Assembly (NCBI RefSeq): GCF_003590795.1
Contig: NZ_QYUL01000001.1
Coordinates: 575,001 to 639,000 of the forward strand
Reading direction: 5' to 3'
Origin: Azospirillum cavernae
GTDB lineage: Bacteria > Pseudomonadota > Alphaproteobacteria > Azospirillales > Azospirillaceae
DNA length: 64,000 bases
Shown: in pieces, positions 17,694 to 26,272 of the stretch
Layout of the letters: each line of letters starts with the position of its first letter
Position numbering within the stretch: position 1 is the first letter of the stretch
Position numbers and translations under genes: made by a program
Notes under the pieces: model-generated
The model's input: only the letters and a program-made list of their open reading frames with translations
What the model was told of the DNA's origin: nothing
Databases searched by the model: none

Positions 17694-19385
17694 ATGAACC
17701 ACATCGCGCCCGGCGCCCGCGCCGGGATCTATCATTACGACGAGATCGACCGCCGTTTCGTCGGCGAACGCGTCGAGCAGTTCCGCCGCCAAGTCGAACG
17801 CCGCCTGTCCGGCGAGCTGACGGAGGAGGAGTTCAAGCCGATCCGGCTGATGAACGGCCTCTATCTCCAGCTTCACGCCTACATGCTGCGCATCGCCGTC
17901 CCCTATGGGGTGATGAGCGCGGTTCAGCTCCGCAAGCTGGCCGAGATCGGGCGGACCTACGACAAGGGCTACGGCCATTTTACCACGCGCCAGAACCTGC
18001 AATACAACTGGATCAAGCTGGAAGACACCCCGGCGATCCTGAACGCGCTGGCCGACGTGGACATGCACGCGCTGCAAACCAGCGGCAATTGCGTGCGCAA
18101 CGTCACCACCGACCAATTCGTCGGCGCCGCCAAGGACGAGGTGGTGGACGGGCGCGTCTACGCCGAAATCCTGCGGCAATGGACGTCGCTGCACCCGGAA
18201 TTCACCTATCTGCCGCGCAAGTTCAAGATCGCCATCTCCGGCGCCGCGAGCGACCGCGCCGCCGTGCGCGTCCACGACGTCGGCCTGCTGGCCCGGCGGA
18301 ACGAGGCGGGCGAGGCGGGCTTCACCTTCTACGTCGGCGGCGGTCTGGGGCGCTCGCCCTTCATCGGCAAGCTGGTGCGCGAGTGGGTGGCGGAGGAGGA
18401 TTTCGTCGCCTATCTGGAAGCCATCCTGCGCGTCTACAACCAGTATGGCCGTCGCGACAACATCTACAAGGCGCGCATCAAGATCCTGGTGCACGAGCTT
18501 GGCCTTGAAAAGTTCAAGGCGGAGGTCGAGGAGGAGTTCGCCCGGCTGCGCGGCCCGAAATACCGCTTGGACCCGGCCATCGTCGCCGAAATCCGCACGC
18601 ATTTCGCCCCGCCGCCCTTTGAGGATCTGCCGGAGACCTCCAGCGCGCTGGAGCGCGCCAAGGCGGAAAACCCCGCCTTCGCCAATTGGGTGGCGGTGAA
18701 CGTCGCCGAGCACAAGGCGCCGGGCTACGCCATCGCCACCATCTCGCTGAAGCCGCCCGGCGGCATCCCCGGCGACGCCAGTTGCGACCAGATGGACGTG
18801 ATCGCCGATCTGGCCGAGCAATACAGCTTTGGCGAGCTGCGCGTCAGCCACGTCCAGAACATCGTGCTGGCCCACGTCAAGCAGGATGAGCTGTACGCGC
18901 TGTGGCAAAAGCTCGACGCCGTCAACCTCGGCACGGCGAACGCCGGGCTGATTGGCGACATCATCGCCTGCCCTGGTCTGGATTACTGCGCGCTGGCCAA
19001 CGCCCGCGCCATCCCGCTGGCCCAGGCGATTTCCGCCCGCTTCGCCGACCCGCTGCGCCAGCGGACCATCGGCGAGCTGGGGATCAAGATCAGCGGCTGC
19101 ATCAACGCCTGCGGCCACCATCACGTCGCCGCCATCGGCATTCTCGGCGTCGACAAGAAGGGCACGGAGTTCTACCAGATCACCGTCGGCGGCGACCCGA
19201 CCCTGACCACGGCCATCGGCGACATCCTCGGCCCGGCGGTGACGGAGCATGAGGCGGTGGACGCCATCGAAGCCATCGTCGAGGTCTATCTCGCCAACCG
19301 AACCGGCGAGAGCGAGCGTTTCCTCGACACGCTGGCCCGCGTCGGCCACGGCCCGTTCAAGGAGAGAATCTATGCCGCTGATTGA
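17694..19385 (+). CDS. cysI: Sulfite reductase hemoprotein (nitrite/sulfite reductase family)
   Basis: A 563-residue enzyme with the twofold ferredoxin-like/haem repeat of the family. It reduces sulfite to sulfide with six electrons. The siroheme-4Fe-4S cysteines are visible as CPGLDYC and CINACG in the C-terminal half, and RQNLQYNWIKL plus GNCVRNVTTD form part of the substrate/haem pocket in the N-terminal half. The siroheme genes in the same operon and the APS reductase operon next door point to sulfite rather than nitrite as substrate. A separate flavoprotein subunit (CysJ) is not seen, so ferredoxin may be the electron donor. Confidence 0.93.
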   Translation: MNHIAPGARAGIYHYDEIDRRFVGERVEQFRRQVERRLSGELTEEEFKPIRLMNGLYLQLHAYMLRIAVPYGVMSAVQLRKLAEIGRTYDKGYGHFTTRQNLQYNWIKLEDTPAILNALADVDMHALQTSGNCVRNVTTDQFVGAAKDEVVDGRVYAEILRQWTSLHPEFTYLPRKFKIAISGAASDRAAVRVHDVGLLARRNEAGEAGFTFYVGGGLGRSPFIGKLVREWVAEEDFVAYLEAILRVYNQYGRRDNIYKARIKILVHELGLEKFKAEVEEEFARLRGPKYRLDPAIVAEIRTHFAPPPFEDLPETSSALERAKAENPAFANWVAVNVAEHKAPGYAIATISLKPPGGIPGDASCDQMDVIADLAEQYSFGELRVSHVQNIVLAHVKQDELYALWQKLDAVNLGTANAGLIGDIIACPGLDYCALANARAIPLAQAISARFADPLRQRTIGELGIKISGCINACGHHHVAAIGILGVDKKGTEFYQITVGGDPTLTTAIGDILGPAVTEHEAVDAIEAIVEVYLANRTGESERFLDTLARVGHGPFKERIYAAD

Positions 19386-19875
19386 GAATGGCCGCATCGG
19401 CGAAGACGCCTGGAGCTTCATCCCGGACGGGGAGCCGGTCCCGAACGACCGCCCGGTCATCATCAGCTTTGAACGCTGGCAGGCCGAACGCGCCAGCTTC
19501 GACGGTCGCAACGCCAAGCTGGGCGTGCGGCTGAAAGGCGGCACGCTGGCTGGGGCCATCGCCCCCGACCTCGACCGCTTCGCGCTGGTGGCGGTGGAGT
19601 TCCCGAAATTCCGCGACGGGCGTGGTTTCTCCACCGCGCGCGAGTTGCGGGAGCGGTATGGCTACGCGGGCGAGATCCGCGCGGTCGGCCATGTGATCCC
19701 CGACCAGTACCAGTTCCTGGTCCGCACCGGCTTCACCTCGGTCGAGGCGCCGGAAGGGACCAACCCGGAGAGCTGGGCCAACGCCCTGACGGAAATCACC
19801 ATCGCCTTCCAACCCAGCATCGACGACACCCAACCCCTGTCGCTGCTGCGCCGCAAGCTGGGCGTCGCCGGGTAA
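19372..19875 (+). CDS. DUF934 family protein
   Basis: A 167-residue protein of the DUF934 family, which sits next to sulfite reductase in many proteobacteria. Landmarks are VPNDRPVIISFERWQ, VEFPKFRDGRGFSTARELRERYGYAGEIRAVG and the C-terminal FQPSIDDTQPLSLLRRK. AAGGAG precedes ATG 19372, which overlaps the end of cysI by 14 bases, so the two proteins are made together. It is thought to assist the reductase, but the reaction is not established. Last gene of the operon. Confidence 0.9.
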   Translation: MPLIENGRIGEDAWSFIPDGEPVPNDRPVIISFERWQAERASFDGRNAKLGVRLKGGTLAGAIAPDLDRFALVAVEFPKFRDGRGFSTARELRERYGYAGEIRAVGHVIPDQYQFLVRTGFTSVEAPEGTNPESWANALTEITIAFQPSIDDTQPLSLLRRKLGVAG

Positions 19876-19879
19876 AAGC

Positions 19880-20089
19880 CAGGGTTATCGCATTTGGCGT
19901 CAAATCTCCCTCTCCCGCTCCGGGAGAGGGAAGGGGCCTGCCGCGAAGCGGCGGGAAGGGTGAGGGGTGATCCAAGGAGCCATGCGGTTTTGGACTCTTG
20001 GGCCACCCCTCACCCTCCCCACTCCGTGGGTCCCCTCCCTCTCCCGGAACGGGAGAGGGAGATTCAACGCCACATGCGATAAAACCCTG
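19880..20089. repeat. About 210-base intergenic element with long inverted ends
   Basis: The left end CAGGGTTATCGCATTTGGCG continues through CAAATCTCCCTCTCCCG; the right end, read in reverse complement, is CAGGGTTTTATCGCATGTGGCG followed by TTGAATCTCCCTCTCCCG. Each end also carries its own small hairpin (CCCTCTCCCG-CTC-CGGGAGAGGG at left and CCCTCTCCCGGAACGGGAGAGGG at right), and inside are paired GTGAGGGGTG and CACCCCTCAC tracts. There is no coding potential. It resembles miniature or mosaic palindromic elements of alphaproteobacterial intergenic DNA. Confidence 0.75.
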
Positions 20090-20096
20090 AAGTAAA

Positions 20097-20152
20097 GGCT
20101 TCCCCCTGTTTCCCTGTCCCGCCACGGCGGCCACGGCAAACAGGGGGAAGCC
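20097..20152. terminator. Long perfect hairpin between convergent genes
   Basis: GGCTTCCCCCTGTTT (20097-20111) pairs perfectly over 15 bases with AAACAGGGGGAAGCC (20138-20152). It lies 10 bases before the stop codon end of the convergent threonine deaminase gene and after the sulfite reductase operon. It probably limits read-through in both directions, though it has no flanking T-run. Confidence 0.6.
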
Positions 20153-20161
20153 CGCAGTGGT

Positions 20162-21376
20162 TTAAGAGACGTCCGTCATCAGCGCCGTCGGGAAACCGGC
20201 GTCGCGCATGCGGACCATCAAGGCTTGGACGTGGCTCTGGTCGCGGGTTTCCAGCACGACGTCCACCTCGGCCATCTTCACCGGCACATTGTGGAACAGG
20301 CGCTGGTGATAGACCTCGACGATGTTGGCCCCGGCCTCGCCCAGCAGGCGGGTGACGCGGGCCAGCGCGCCGGGGGCGTCGGTGATGCCGATGCGCAGGC
20401 GGACGATCCGCCCCTCATAGACCAGGCCGCGCATCAACACCTGCGCCAGGATGCGCGAATCGATGTTGCCGCCGGAAATGACGATACCAACCTTGCGCCC
20501 GGCGAAGCGCGCCGGGTTGTCCAGCACGGCGGCCAGACCGGCGCCGCCCGCCCCCTCGGCCACCAGCTTTTGCATGGTGGACAGGCGATAGACCGCCTCC
20601 TCCAACCGGGTTTCGCCAACCTCGATCACGTCGTCCACCAGGGCGCGGACGATGGGCAGGGTGATGCCGCCGGGGGCCTTCACCGCGATGCCCTCGGCGA
20701 TGGTGGCCCCGCCGCAAACGATGGGCTGTCCGGCCAGCGCCTGCGCCATCGCCGGGTAGAGCGCGCATTGAACGCCGATGATCTGGATCGCCGGATTCAG
20801 CGCCTTGGCCGCCGTCGCCATGCCCGCGATCAGGCCGCCGCCGCCGATGGGAATCACCAGCGTGTCGAGATCGGGAATTTCGGCCAGAAACTCCAGCGCC
20901 GCCGTGCCTTGCCCGGCGGCGACGAAGGGATCGTCGTAGGGGTGGACGAAGGTCAAGCCCTGCCGCGCCGCCAGATCATGGGCGAAGGCGGCGGCGTCGC
21001 TCAGCGTGTCGCCGTGCAGCTCGACCTTGGCCCCCAGGCTTTCGGTGCGCTCCACCTTGGTGAAGGGGGTGAAGCTGGGCATGACGATGGTGGACCGGAT
21101 GCCCAGACGGGTGGCGTGGCAGGCCACGGCCTGGGCGTGGTTGCCCGCCGACATGGCGATGACGCCCGCCGTCCGTTCCGCCGCGCCCAGCGACAACAGC
21201 TTGTTCAACGCCCCGCGCTCCTTGAAGGAGCCGGTGGCGTGTTGGCTTTCCAGTTTCAGGTGGATGCGGCACCCCGCCATGTCCCCCAGGCGGGTGGCCG
21301 AAACCACCGGAGTCCGCGACAGATGGCCTTCGATGCGCGCCGCTGCGGCGCGCACATCCTCCAAACCAATGGTCAT
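20162..21376 (-). CDS. ilvA: Threonine ammonia-lyase with ACT domain
   Basis: A 404-residue PLP enzyme that converts threonine to 2-oxobutanoate, the first step towards isoleucine. The PLP lysine is Lys52 in GSFKERGA, AMSAGNHAQAVA and the glycine-rich phosphate loop IPIGGGGLIAGMA follow, and SGGNID closes the catalytic domain. A single C-terminal ACT-like domain (RLRIGITDAPGALARVTRLLGEAGANIVEVYHQR) is present. The ~400-residue length is that of the shorter class rather than the ~510-residue biosynthetic E. coli IlvA. The start overlaps the upstream acylase gene stop (ATGA). A serine/threonine catabolic role is also possible. Confidence 0.92.
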   Translation of the reverse strand: MTIGLEDVRAAAARIEGHLSRTPVVSATRLGDMAGCRIHLKLESQHATGSFKERGALNKLLSLGAAERTAGVIAMSAGNHAQAVACHATRLGIRSTIVMPSFTPFTKVERTESLGAKVELHGDTLSDAAAFAHDLAARQGLTFVHPYDDPFVAAGQGTAALEFLAEIPDLDTLVIPIGGGGLIAGMATAAKALNPAIQIIGVQCALYPAMAQALAGQPIVCGGATIAEGIAVKAPGGITLPIVRALVDDVIEVGETRLEEAVYRLSTMQKLVAEGAGGAGLAAVLDNPARFAGRKVGIVISGGNIDSRILAQVLMRGLVYEGRIVRLRIGITDAPGALARVTRLLGEAGANIVEVYHQRLFHNVPVKMAEVDVVLETRDQSHVQALMVRMRDAGFPTALMTDVS

Positions 21377-23805
21377 TTTTGTTGTGTCCCGGTGTTGCGT
21401 GGTGTGAGTGTCAGCACCTCCGCCCCTGCCGCGATCAACGTGCCACGGTCGCCGGACAGACGCAACGAACCGCCGTCGCGCCAGATGGAAACAAGGTCGC
21501 CCCAGTGCGACGACAGCGGATTTCCCGATTGCCCGGTGGCGATTGTAAATCGGGAGTTGTCCAGGTCGGCCAGATCATACACCCCACGATAGCCAGCGCC
21601 GTGAACATGGGCGAAGGGCGCCGCAGAATCGCGCAGCCGGGTCGAACCGCGATTGACGGTGAAAAAGCCGCCGTCGGTTTCGATGGACAGATCGGTCAAG
21701 GATCCCAGGATCGGCAGCTTGCCGAGGATGCGGTGGCTGAGCGCCGCGCGGTGCTCGTCGCCCCAGCGCCAGCGGGCGGGGTTGCCGCCATGGCGCTTGG
21801 ACAGATCCTCCAGCGCGGTGGTCAGCGCCTTGGCCACGATGTCGGCGCAGGTCTCGGTCTCCGGCGTCGTCACGTCGTCGCACCAGCGCGGGGCGGTGTT
21901 GAAGACATGGCGCAGGGTTTGCGGGCGCAATTCCCAATAGCTGGCGAAGTCGGGGCCGAGTTCGTCGGCGAAGACGGCGCGCGACAGCTCGCGCAACCAC
22001 GCCTCGAAAATCAGCGGCTCGGGCCGGTCGCGCGCCATGGCGCCGTCCCAGCTCCGCAGCAGGGCGGCGGCGTCGGTGGCGATGCCCTTGGGCAGCGGGT
22101 ATTTCAGCAGCTCGGGCAGGAAATCGCGGGCGGGCAGGGAGATGATGTCCATCTGCTGGCGCGCGACGTCGTCCACCGAATGGCGGCGGTCGCCCAGCAT
22201 TTCGACGATGCGCTTGGCGCGCGAGGCGTCCGGCCAGTCGGTCGCCAGACGATAGGGGTAGTCGCGCCCGACGATGGCGTTGTTGGCGTTGACGAACTGG
22301 CCCGACGGCGGGTTGACCGCCTGGGGCAGGGTGTAGCTGGGCAGGAAGCCGCTCCAATCATACTCGCCGGTCCAACCCGGCACGGGAACCCGCCCGTCGC
22401 CCTTGCGGCGGATCGGCACACGACCGGGGGAGATGATCCCCACCTCGCCCGCGCGGTCGGCGTAGACGATGTTCTGCTGCGGGGCCACGTGCAGGCGGAC
22501 GGCGTTGCGCACCGCCTCCGCGTCGTCGGCGTGATTCAGGCGGTACAGCGCCTCGGGCGAACGGTCGTCGCTGGCCAGTCCGGGAAAGGCCAGCGCCAGG
22601 ACATGGCCCTCCGGCGGGGCGTCGCCAGCCTCCAGGCCGGAGACCACCGGGCCGTGCCGCGTCTCGCGCACAGTGAACGTCTCGTCGGCCTGTCCCTTGA
22701 CGTGGATGGTCTCGCTGCGGCTGACGAAGGGCTTGGCGCCGTCGGGGGTGACGTAACGGCTGGGATCCTGCGGGTCGATCTTCTCGACGAAGATGTCCTG
22801 GGTGTCGCTGTGGGTGGTGGTGAAGCCCCAGGCGACCTTGCCGTTGTGGCCAAGGACATGCAGCGGCACGCCGGGAACCGTGGCCCCGGCGATGGTGAAA
22901 TCGGGCGTGACGATGCGGGCGAGATACCAGAGGATCGGCGCCTCCAGCCCCAGATGCGGGTCGTTGGCGATGATCGGCTTGCCGGTGCTGGTGCGCGCGC
23001 CGGTCAAGGCCCATTCGTTCGACGCGGTGTCCGGGCCAAGGTCGGGCAGGGCGGCCAGCGTCCGGCGGACGCCCTCGCCCACATCCAAATCGCGCAGTTC
23101 GGCGGCCAGCGTCACCGGCGTGCCGGGCGGGTCGGCGGGGAACAGATCCTCGACCTGCTGCGGCGTCAGCCGCTTCAGCAGACGGGCGCGCAGCAGCTCG
23201 TCCCGGTAATTGCCGGACAGTTGCAGCGCCATCAGCTTGCCCCAGACCAGGGAATCGGCGGGCCGCCAGGGTTCGGGGTGGTGGCTGAGCAACTGAAACT
23301 CAATGGGCAGCGCCTCGCGGTGGCCGTCGAGGTAGCTGTTCACCCCCTCGGCGTAGGCGTCGAACGCCTCGCGGGCCTCGGGCGACAGACCGGCGCTCAT
23401 CGCCTCGGCGGCGCGGTAAAGGCCGAGCGTGCGCATCAGCCGGTCGCTTTTCAGGGCGAAATCGCCGTAGCGGACGCCGACCAACTCGGCCAACCGCCCC
23501 GCGCCCAGACGGCGCATGGTCTCCATCTGCCACAGCCGGTCCTGGGCGTGGACATAGCCCAAGGCGCGGTAGGCGTCGCGCGGGGCGGCGGCGAAGATGT
23601 GCGGCACGCCGTTGCGGTCGCGCAAAACCTCGGCCTTGGCGTCCAGCCCGGTCAGGGCGACCTCGCCGCTGATCTGCGGCTGTTGGCCGCGCAGCCAGAG
23701 GAACCAGCCCCCCGCCGCCAGCGGCGGCAGGGCCAGCAAGACGGACAGCGCGATCCCGGCGCGGGCCAAAAGGCGGCGCGTTATGACAATCCGTTGAAGA
23801 AACAT
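21373..23805 (-). CDS. Penicillin acylase family protein (Ntn hydrolase)
   Basis: An 810-residue secreted or periplasmic amidase precursor. An N-terminal hydrophobic anchor (AGIALSVLLALPPLAAGGWFLWL) is followed by the alpha-chain motif VLRDRNGVPHIFA and YVHAQDRLWQMETMRRLGAGRLAELVG. The autocatalytic beta-chain starts at Ser262 in TASNEWALTG, followed by GKPIIANDPHLGL. The family cleaves amide bonds in N-acyl compounds, including acyl-homoserine lactones in some members; the substrate here is unknown. ATG 23805 or ATG 23856 could be the start; the former places the anchor close to the N-terminus. Translationally coupled to ilvA. Confidence 0.9.
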   Translation of the reverse strand: MFLQRIVITRRLLARAGIALSVLLALPPLAAGGWFLWLRGQQPQISGEVALTGLDAKAEVLRDRNGVPHIFAAAPRDAYRALGYVHAQDRLWQMETMRRLGAGRLAELVGVRYGDFALKSDRLMRTLGLYRAAEAMSAGLSPEAREAFDAYAEGVNSYLDGHREALPIEFQLLSHHPEPWRPADSLVWGKLMALQLSGNYRDELLRARLLKRLTPQQVEDLFPADPPGTPVTLAAELRDLDVGEGVRRTLAALPDLGPDTASNEWALTGARTSTGKPIIANDPHLGLEAPILWYLARIVTPDFTIAGATVPGVPLHVLGHNGKVAWGFTTTHSDTQDIFVEKIDPQDPSRYVTPDGAKPFVSRSETIHVKGQADETFTVRETRHGPVVSGLEAGDAPPEGHVLALAFPGLASDDRSPEALYRLNHADDAEAVRNAVRLHVAPQQNIVYADRAGEVGIISPGRVPIRRKGDGRVPVPGWTGEYDWSGFLPSYTLPQAVNPPSGQFVNANNAIVGRDYPYRLATDWPDASRAKRIVEMLGDRRHSVDDVARQQMDIISLPARDFLPELLKYPLPKGIATDAAALLRSWDGAMARDRPEPLIFEAWLRELSRAVFADELGPDFASYWELRPQTLRHVFNTAPRWCDDVTTPETETCADIVAKALTTALEDLSKRHGGNPARWRWGDEHRAALSHRILGKLPILGSLTDLSIETDGGFFTVNRGSTRLRDSAAPFAHVHGAGYRGVYDLADLDNSRFTIATGQSGNPLSSHWGDLVSIWRDGGSLRLSGDRGTLIAAGAEVLTLTPRNTGTQQK

Positions 23806-24017
23806 CACAATCCGTTCAACCCGAAGCGAAGGCCAACCATGATCGGGGCAGGTCATGGCGCGGGCAGACTTACGCCGTCACGCCCGGAATGTCGCGCCCG
23901 ATTCGCCGCATCGCTGCGCTGCACGAGAGGTTTCTGGGATCGCCGGGCGCCGGTGTTCCAGCGACGGCCTCTTGTGCTACAGAGGGGCGGGGATGTTGTG
24001 CGGGAGGAACCACGCCG

Positions 24018-24551
24018 ATGACCGGGCATTCCGCGCCGCCACGCCGCCTGATCGGGCGAATCCTGCGCCCGGTGGTGACGATCGCCGCGCTGCTCTATTT
24101 CGTCATCGACGCGCTGGTCTATTGGATCATCCGGCCCTTCGCGCGCTGGCTTGGCGGTCTGCCGATCTTCGCCGGCTTCGTGCACTGGGTGTCGGGGCTG
24201 GAACCTTATCCGGCGTTGATCGTCGTTCTGCTGCCGCTGGTGCTGTTGGAACCGGCCAAATGGGCTGGAGCGTGGCTGCTCGCCACCGGGCAACCCAGCA
24301 CGGGGCTTGTGGTTCTGGTCGGGGCCGAGCTGCTGAAAATCACGCTAGTGGAGCGGTTGTTTCACATCACCCGCGACCGGCTGATGACCATCCCGTGGTT
24401 CGCCTGGATCTTCACCCGGCTGGTGCGCTGGCTGGAGCGGTTGAAGGCTCTGCCGCCCTGGCAAGCCGTGCGGCGGTTGGCCGGGCGGGTGAAGGATTTG
24501 GCGCGCGAGGCGGCGCGCGCCGTGCGCCTTTGGGTGCAGGGCTTGGGTTAA
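24018..24551 (+). CDS. Small multi-helix membrane protein, function unknown
   Basis: A 177-residue protein with about two to three hydrophobic helices (RPVVTIAALLYFVIDALVYWIIRPF, PALIVVLLPLVLLEPAKWAGAW, TGLVVLVGAELLKITLVERLF) and a basic C-terminal tail rich in Arg/Lys. ATG 24018 is chosen because GGGAGGAACC lies just upstream and the product then starts MTGHSAPPRR. It resembles the many uncharacterised inner-membrane proteins of alphaproteobacteria; I do not recognise a named family. Its stop codon overlaps the convergent ygfZ stop. Confidence 0.7.
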   Translation: MTGHSAPPRRLIGRILRPVVTIAALLYFVIDALVYWIIRPFARWLGGLPIFAGFVHWVSGLEPYPALIVVLLPLVLLEPAKWAGAWLLATGQPSTGLVVLVGAELLKITLVERLFHITRDRLMTIPWFAWIFTRLVRWLERLKALPPWQAVRRLAGRVKDLAREAARAVRLWVQGLG

Positions 24552-25450
24552 GCCGCCCCCGCCGCGTCCCACTCCGGCGTTTGCCACGTCAAACGAGTCT
24601 CTCCGACCGTCAATGGGGCCGCCGCGTCTTCCAGATCGGCCAGCCGCAGCAGGGCCAAAGCCTGGTTGTCCAGGCCGCTGCGGATCTCGCCGACCTCCTT
24701 GTCCCCCATCGTCACCACCGCGCCGGGGGCGGGCAGGGGGCCGTCGAGCGTCACCGGGAACAGCTTTTTCTTGATGAGCGCGCGGTATTTGGTCCGCGCC
24801 GTCAACTCCTGCCCCATGTAGCAGCCCTTGGACCAGGAAATGGCGTTCAGCGCGTCCAGGCGGTTTTCCAGGGGAATCGCCTTTTCCGGGACCATGTCGG
24901 CGCCGCCGTCCGGCACGCCGAGCGATAGGCGCAGGCGGTCATAATCGGCGACCTCGCGACGCTCCAGCCCGACCGCGTCCAGCGCCGCCAAGCCGTCGGC
25001 GGGCAGGTAAAGCCGCGCGCCCAAGGCGGACAGGCGCGGGTCGGTGACGGCGACTCCGCCGCCAAAGGGGCGGACGGCCCCGGCCTCCTCCGGCAAGCCC
25101 AACGCCGCCAGCGCGCCAGCGCCAAAGGCGACGACGACGCGCAACGAGTCGGCGCGATCCTCCAAGGCGATCTTGGAGCGCAGCTTGTACATTTTCAACC
25201 GGCGCAGCAGATCGGCCCGGCGTTCCATCTCCGGGTCGAGCAGCAACGCGCCGCCCGACTCGATCAGAAGGAAATCATGCAGGAACTTGCCCTGCGGCGT
25301 CAGGAACAGGGCGTAGGCGGCGCGATCCTCCCGCACCTGGGTCACGTCGTTGGAGACCAGCCCTTGCAGGAAGGCCGCGCGGTCCTCGCCCGCCACCGCC
25401 ACCACGCCGCGCCGCTCCAGCACCGCGTACCCTGTCGCATTCGCCGCCAT
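24548..25450 (-). CDS. ygfZ: Folate-binding protein YgfZ/GcvT-like
   Basis: A 300-residue tetrahydrofolate-binding protein needed for repair or assembly of some iron-sulfur enzymes. The hallmark K-G-C-Y-x-G-Q-E is present as KGCYMGQE, preceded by the family feature FLQGLVSNDV and LTPQGKFLHDFLL near the N-terminus. ATG 25450 follows a GAGGA ribosome site by 8 bases. An open frame extends to 25555 but is not needed. Single gene convergent with the membrane protein gene. Confidence 0.93.
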   Translation of the reverse strand: MAANATGYAVLERRGVVAVAGEDRAAFLQGLVSNDVTQVREDRAAYALFLTPQGKFLHDFLLIESGGALLLDPEMERRADLLRRLKMYKLRSKIALEDRADSLRVVVAFGAGALAALGLPEEAGAVRPFGGGVAVTDPRLSALGARLYLPADGLAALDAVGLERREVADYDRLRLSLGVPDGGADMVPEKAIPLENRLDALNAISWSKGCYMGQELTARTKYRALIKKKLFPVTLDGPLPAPGAVVTMGDKEVGEIRSGLDNQALALLRLADLEDAAAPLTVGETRLTWQTPEWDAAGAA

Positions 25451-25632
25451 GATCGTCCTCGTTTCGTCGCGCTGTCCGGTCAAAGTTGGGTCAGCGGGTC
25501 GGGTCTGGCAAGGGCGCTTCGTTGCGTTGCGGGAAAGACGGGATGATTTATCCACCGGCGCCCGACGCCGCTCGAACGCGATCCACAGAGGGTGTATGCC
25601 ATCAAGGCCGCTCCCGCGTCGGAGAACGCCTC

Positions 25633-26142
25633 ATGATCCCGATCACCGTGACCGAAATCCCAAGCGTCAGCGCTCTGCGCGGGTCGCTCGCCCGCGCCAG
25701 CTTTTGGGATGCTTATGAGGCGCCCTTGCGGAACGGCTCGCTGTCGCCGACCGAAATCGCGTTGAAAAGCTTTGGCGCGACTCCGCCATGGGTGTCGTGG
25801 CTGATGGCGTTGCGCAACGGGTTGGTGCGGCTGGTCGGCTTGAAATCGGTTGGCGCGCTGGCGGTCAGGTCCGACAAACCGGCCTCGGCCTACCGGGTTG
25901 GCGACCGGCTGGGGATCTTCACCATCCAGGCGATCAGCGACGCCGAGATTTTGATGGGCATCGACGACCGCCATCTCGACGTCCGGGTGTCCATCGTCAA
26001 GCCGGAGGCGGGAGAGACGCCGCGCTACGTCGTGTCCACGGTGGTGCGGGTCCACAACGCGCTTGGTCGTCTCTACATGTTGCCGGTTGGCCGCATTCAC
26101 CCGTTGATCGTCCGGGCGATGATGCGCCGGGCCGTCGTCTGA
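25633..26142 (+). CDS. DUF2867 family protein
   Basis: A 169-residue protein with the DUF2867 pattern: a start like SARASFWDAYEAPLRNG, the middle GDRLGIFTIQAISDAEILMGIDDRHLDVRVSI, and VVSTVVRVHNALGRLYMLPVGRIHPLIVRAMM near the end. The family is distantly START-like and of unknown function. ATG 25633 has GGAGAACG just upstream; a longer frame to 25486 has no support. It stands alone between divergent neighbours. Confidence 0.85.
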   Translation: MIPITVTEIPSVSALRGSLARASFWDAYEAPLRNGSLSPTEIALKSFGATPPWVSWLMALRNGLVRLVGLKSVGALAVRSDKPASAYRVGDRLGIFTIQAISDAEILMGIDDRHLDVRVSIVKPEAGETPRYVVSTVVRVHNALGRLYMLPVGRIHPLIVRAMMRRAVV

Positions 26143-26272
26143 GCGGCTGTCTGACCACGCGGCGGGCAGCCGAGGTCCAGTGCTGCCGTTAAAATCAGCA
26201 CATGCATTCGGATTGGGCGGTTGATCGGCTGTTGACGGGTGGCCCGCCCGCCGCGTTACTCTGTGCGACAGG

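Noticed and set aside
21379-24021. 880-codon plus-strand open frame opposite the penicillin acylase gene
   Set aside because: Antisense shadow; the acylase frame carries the catalytic Ser region and chain motifs.
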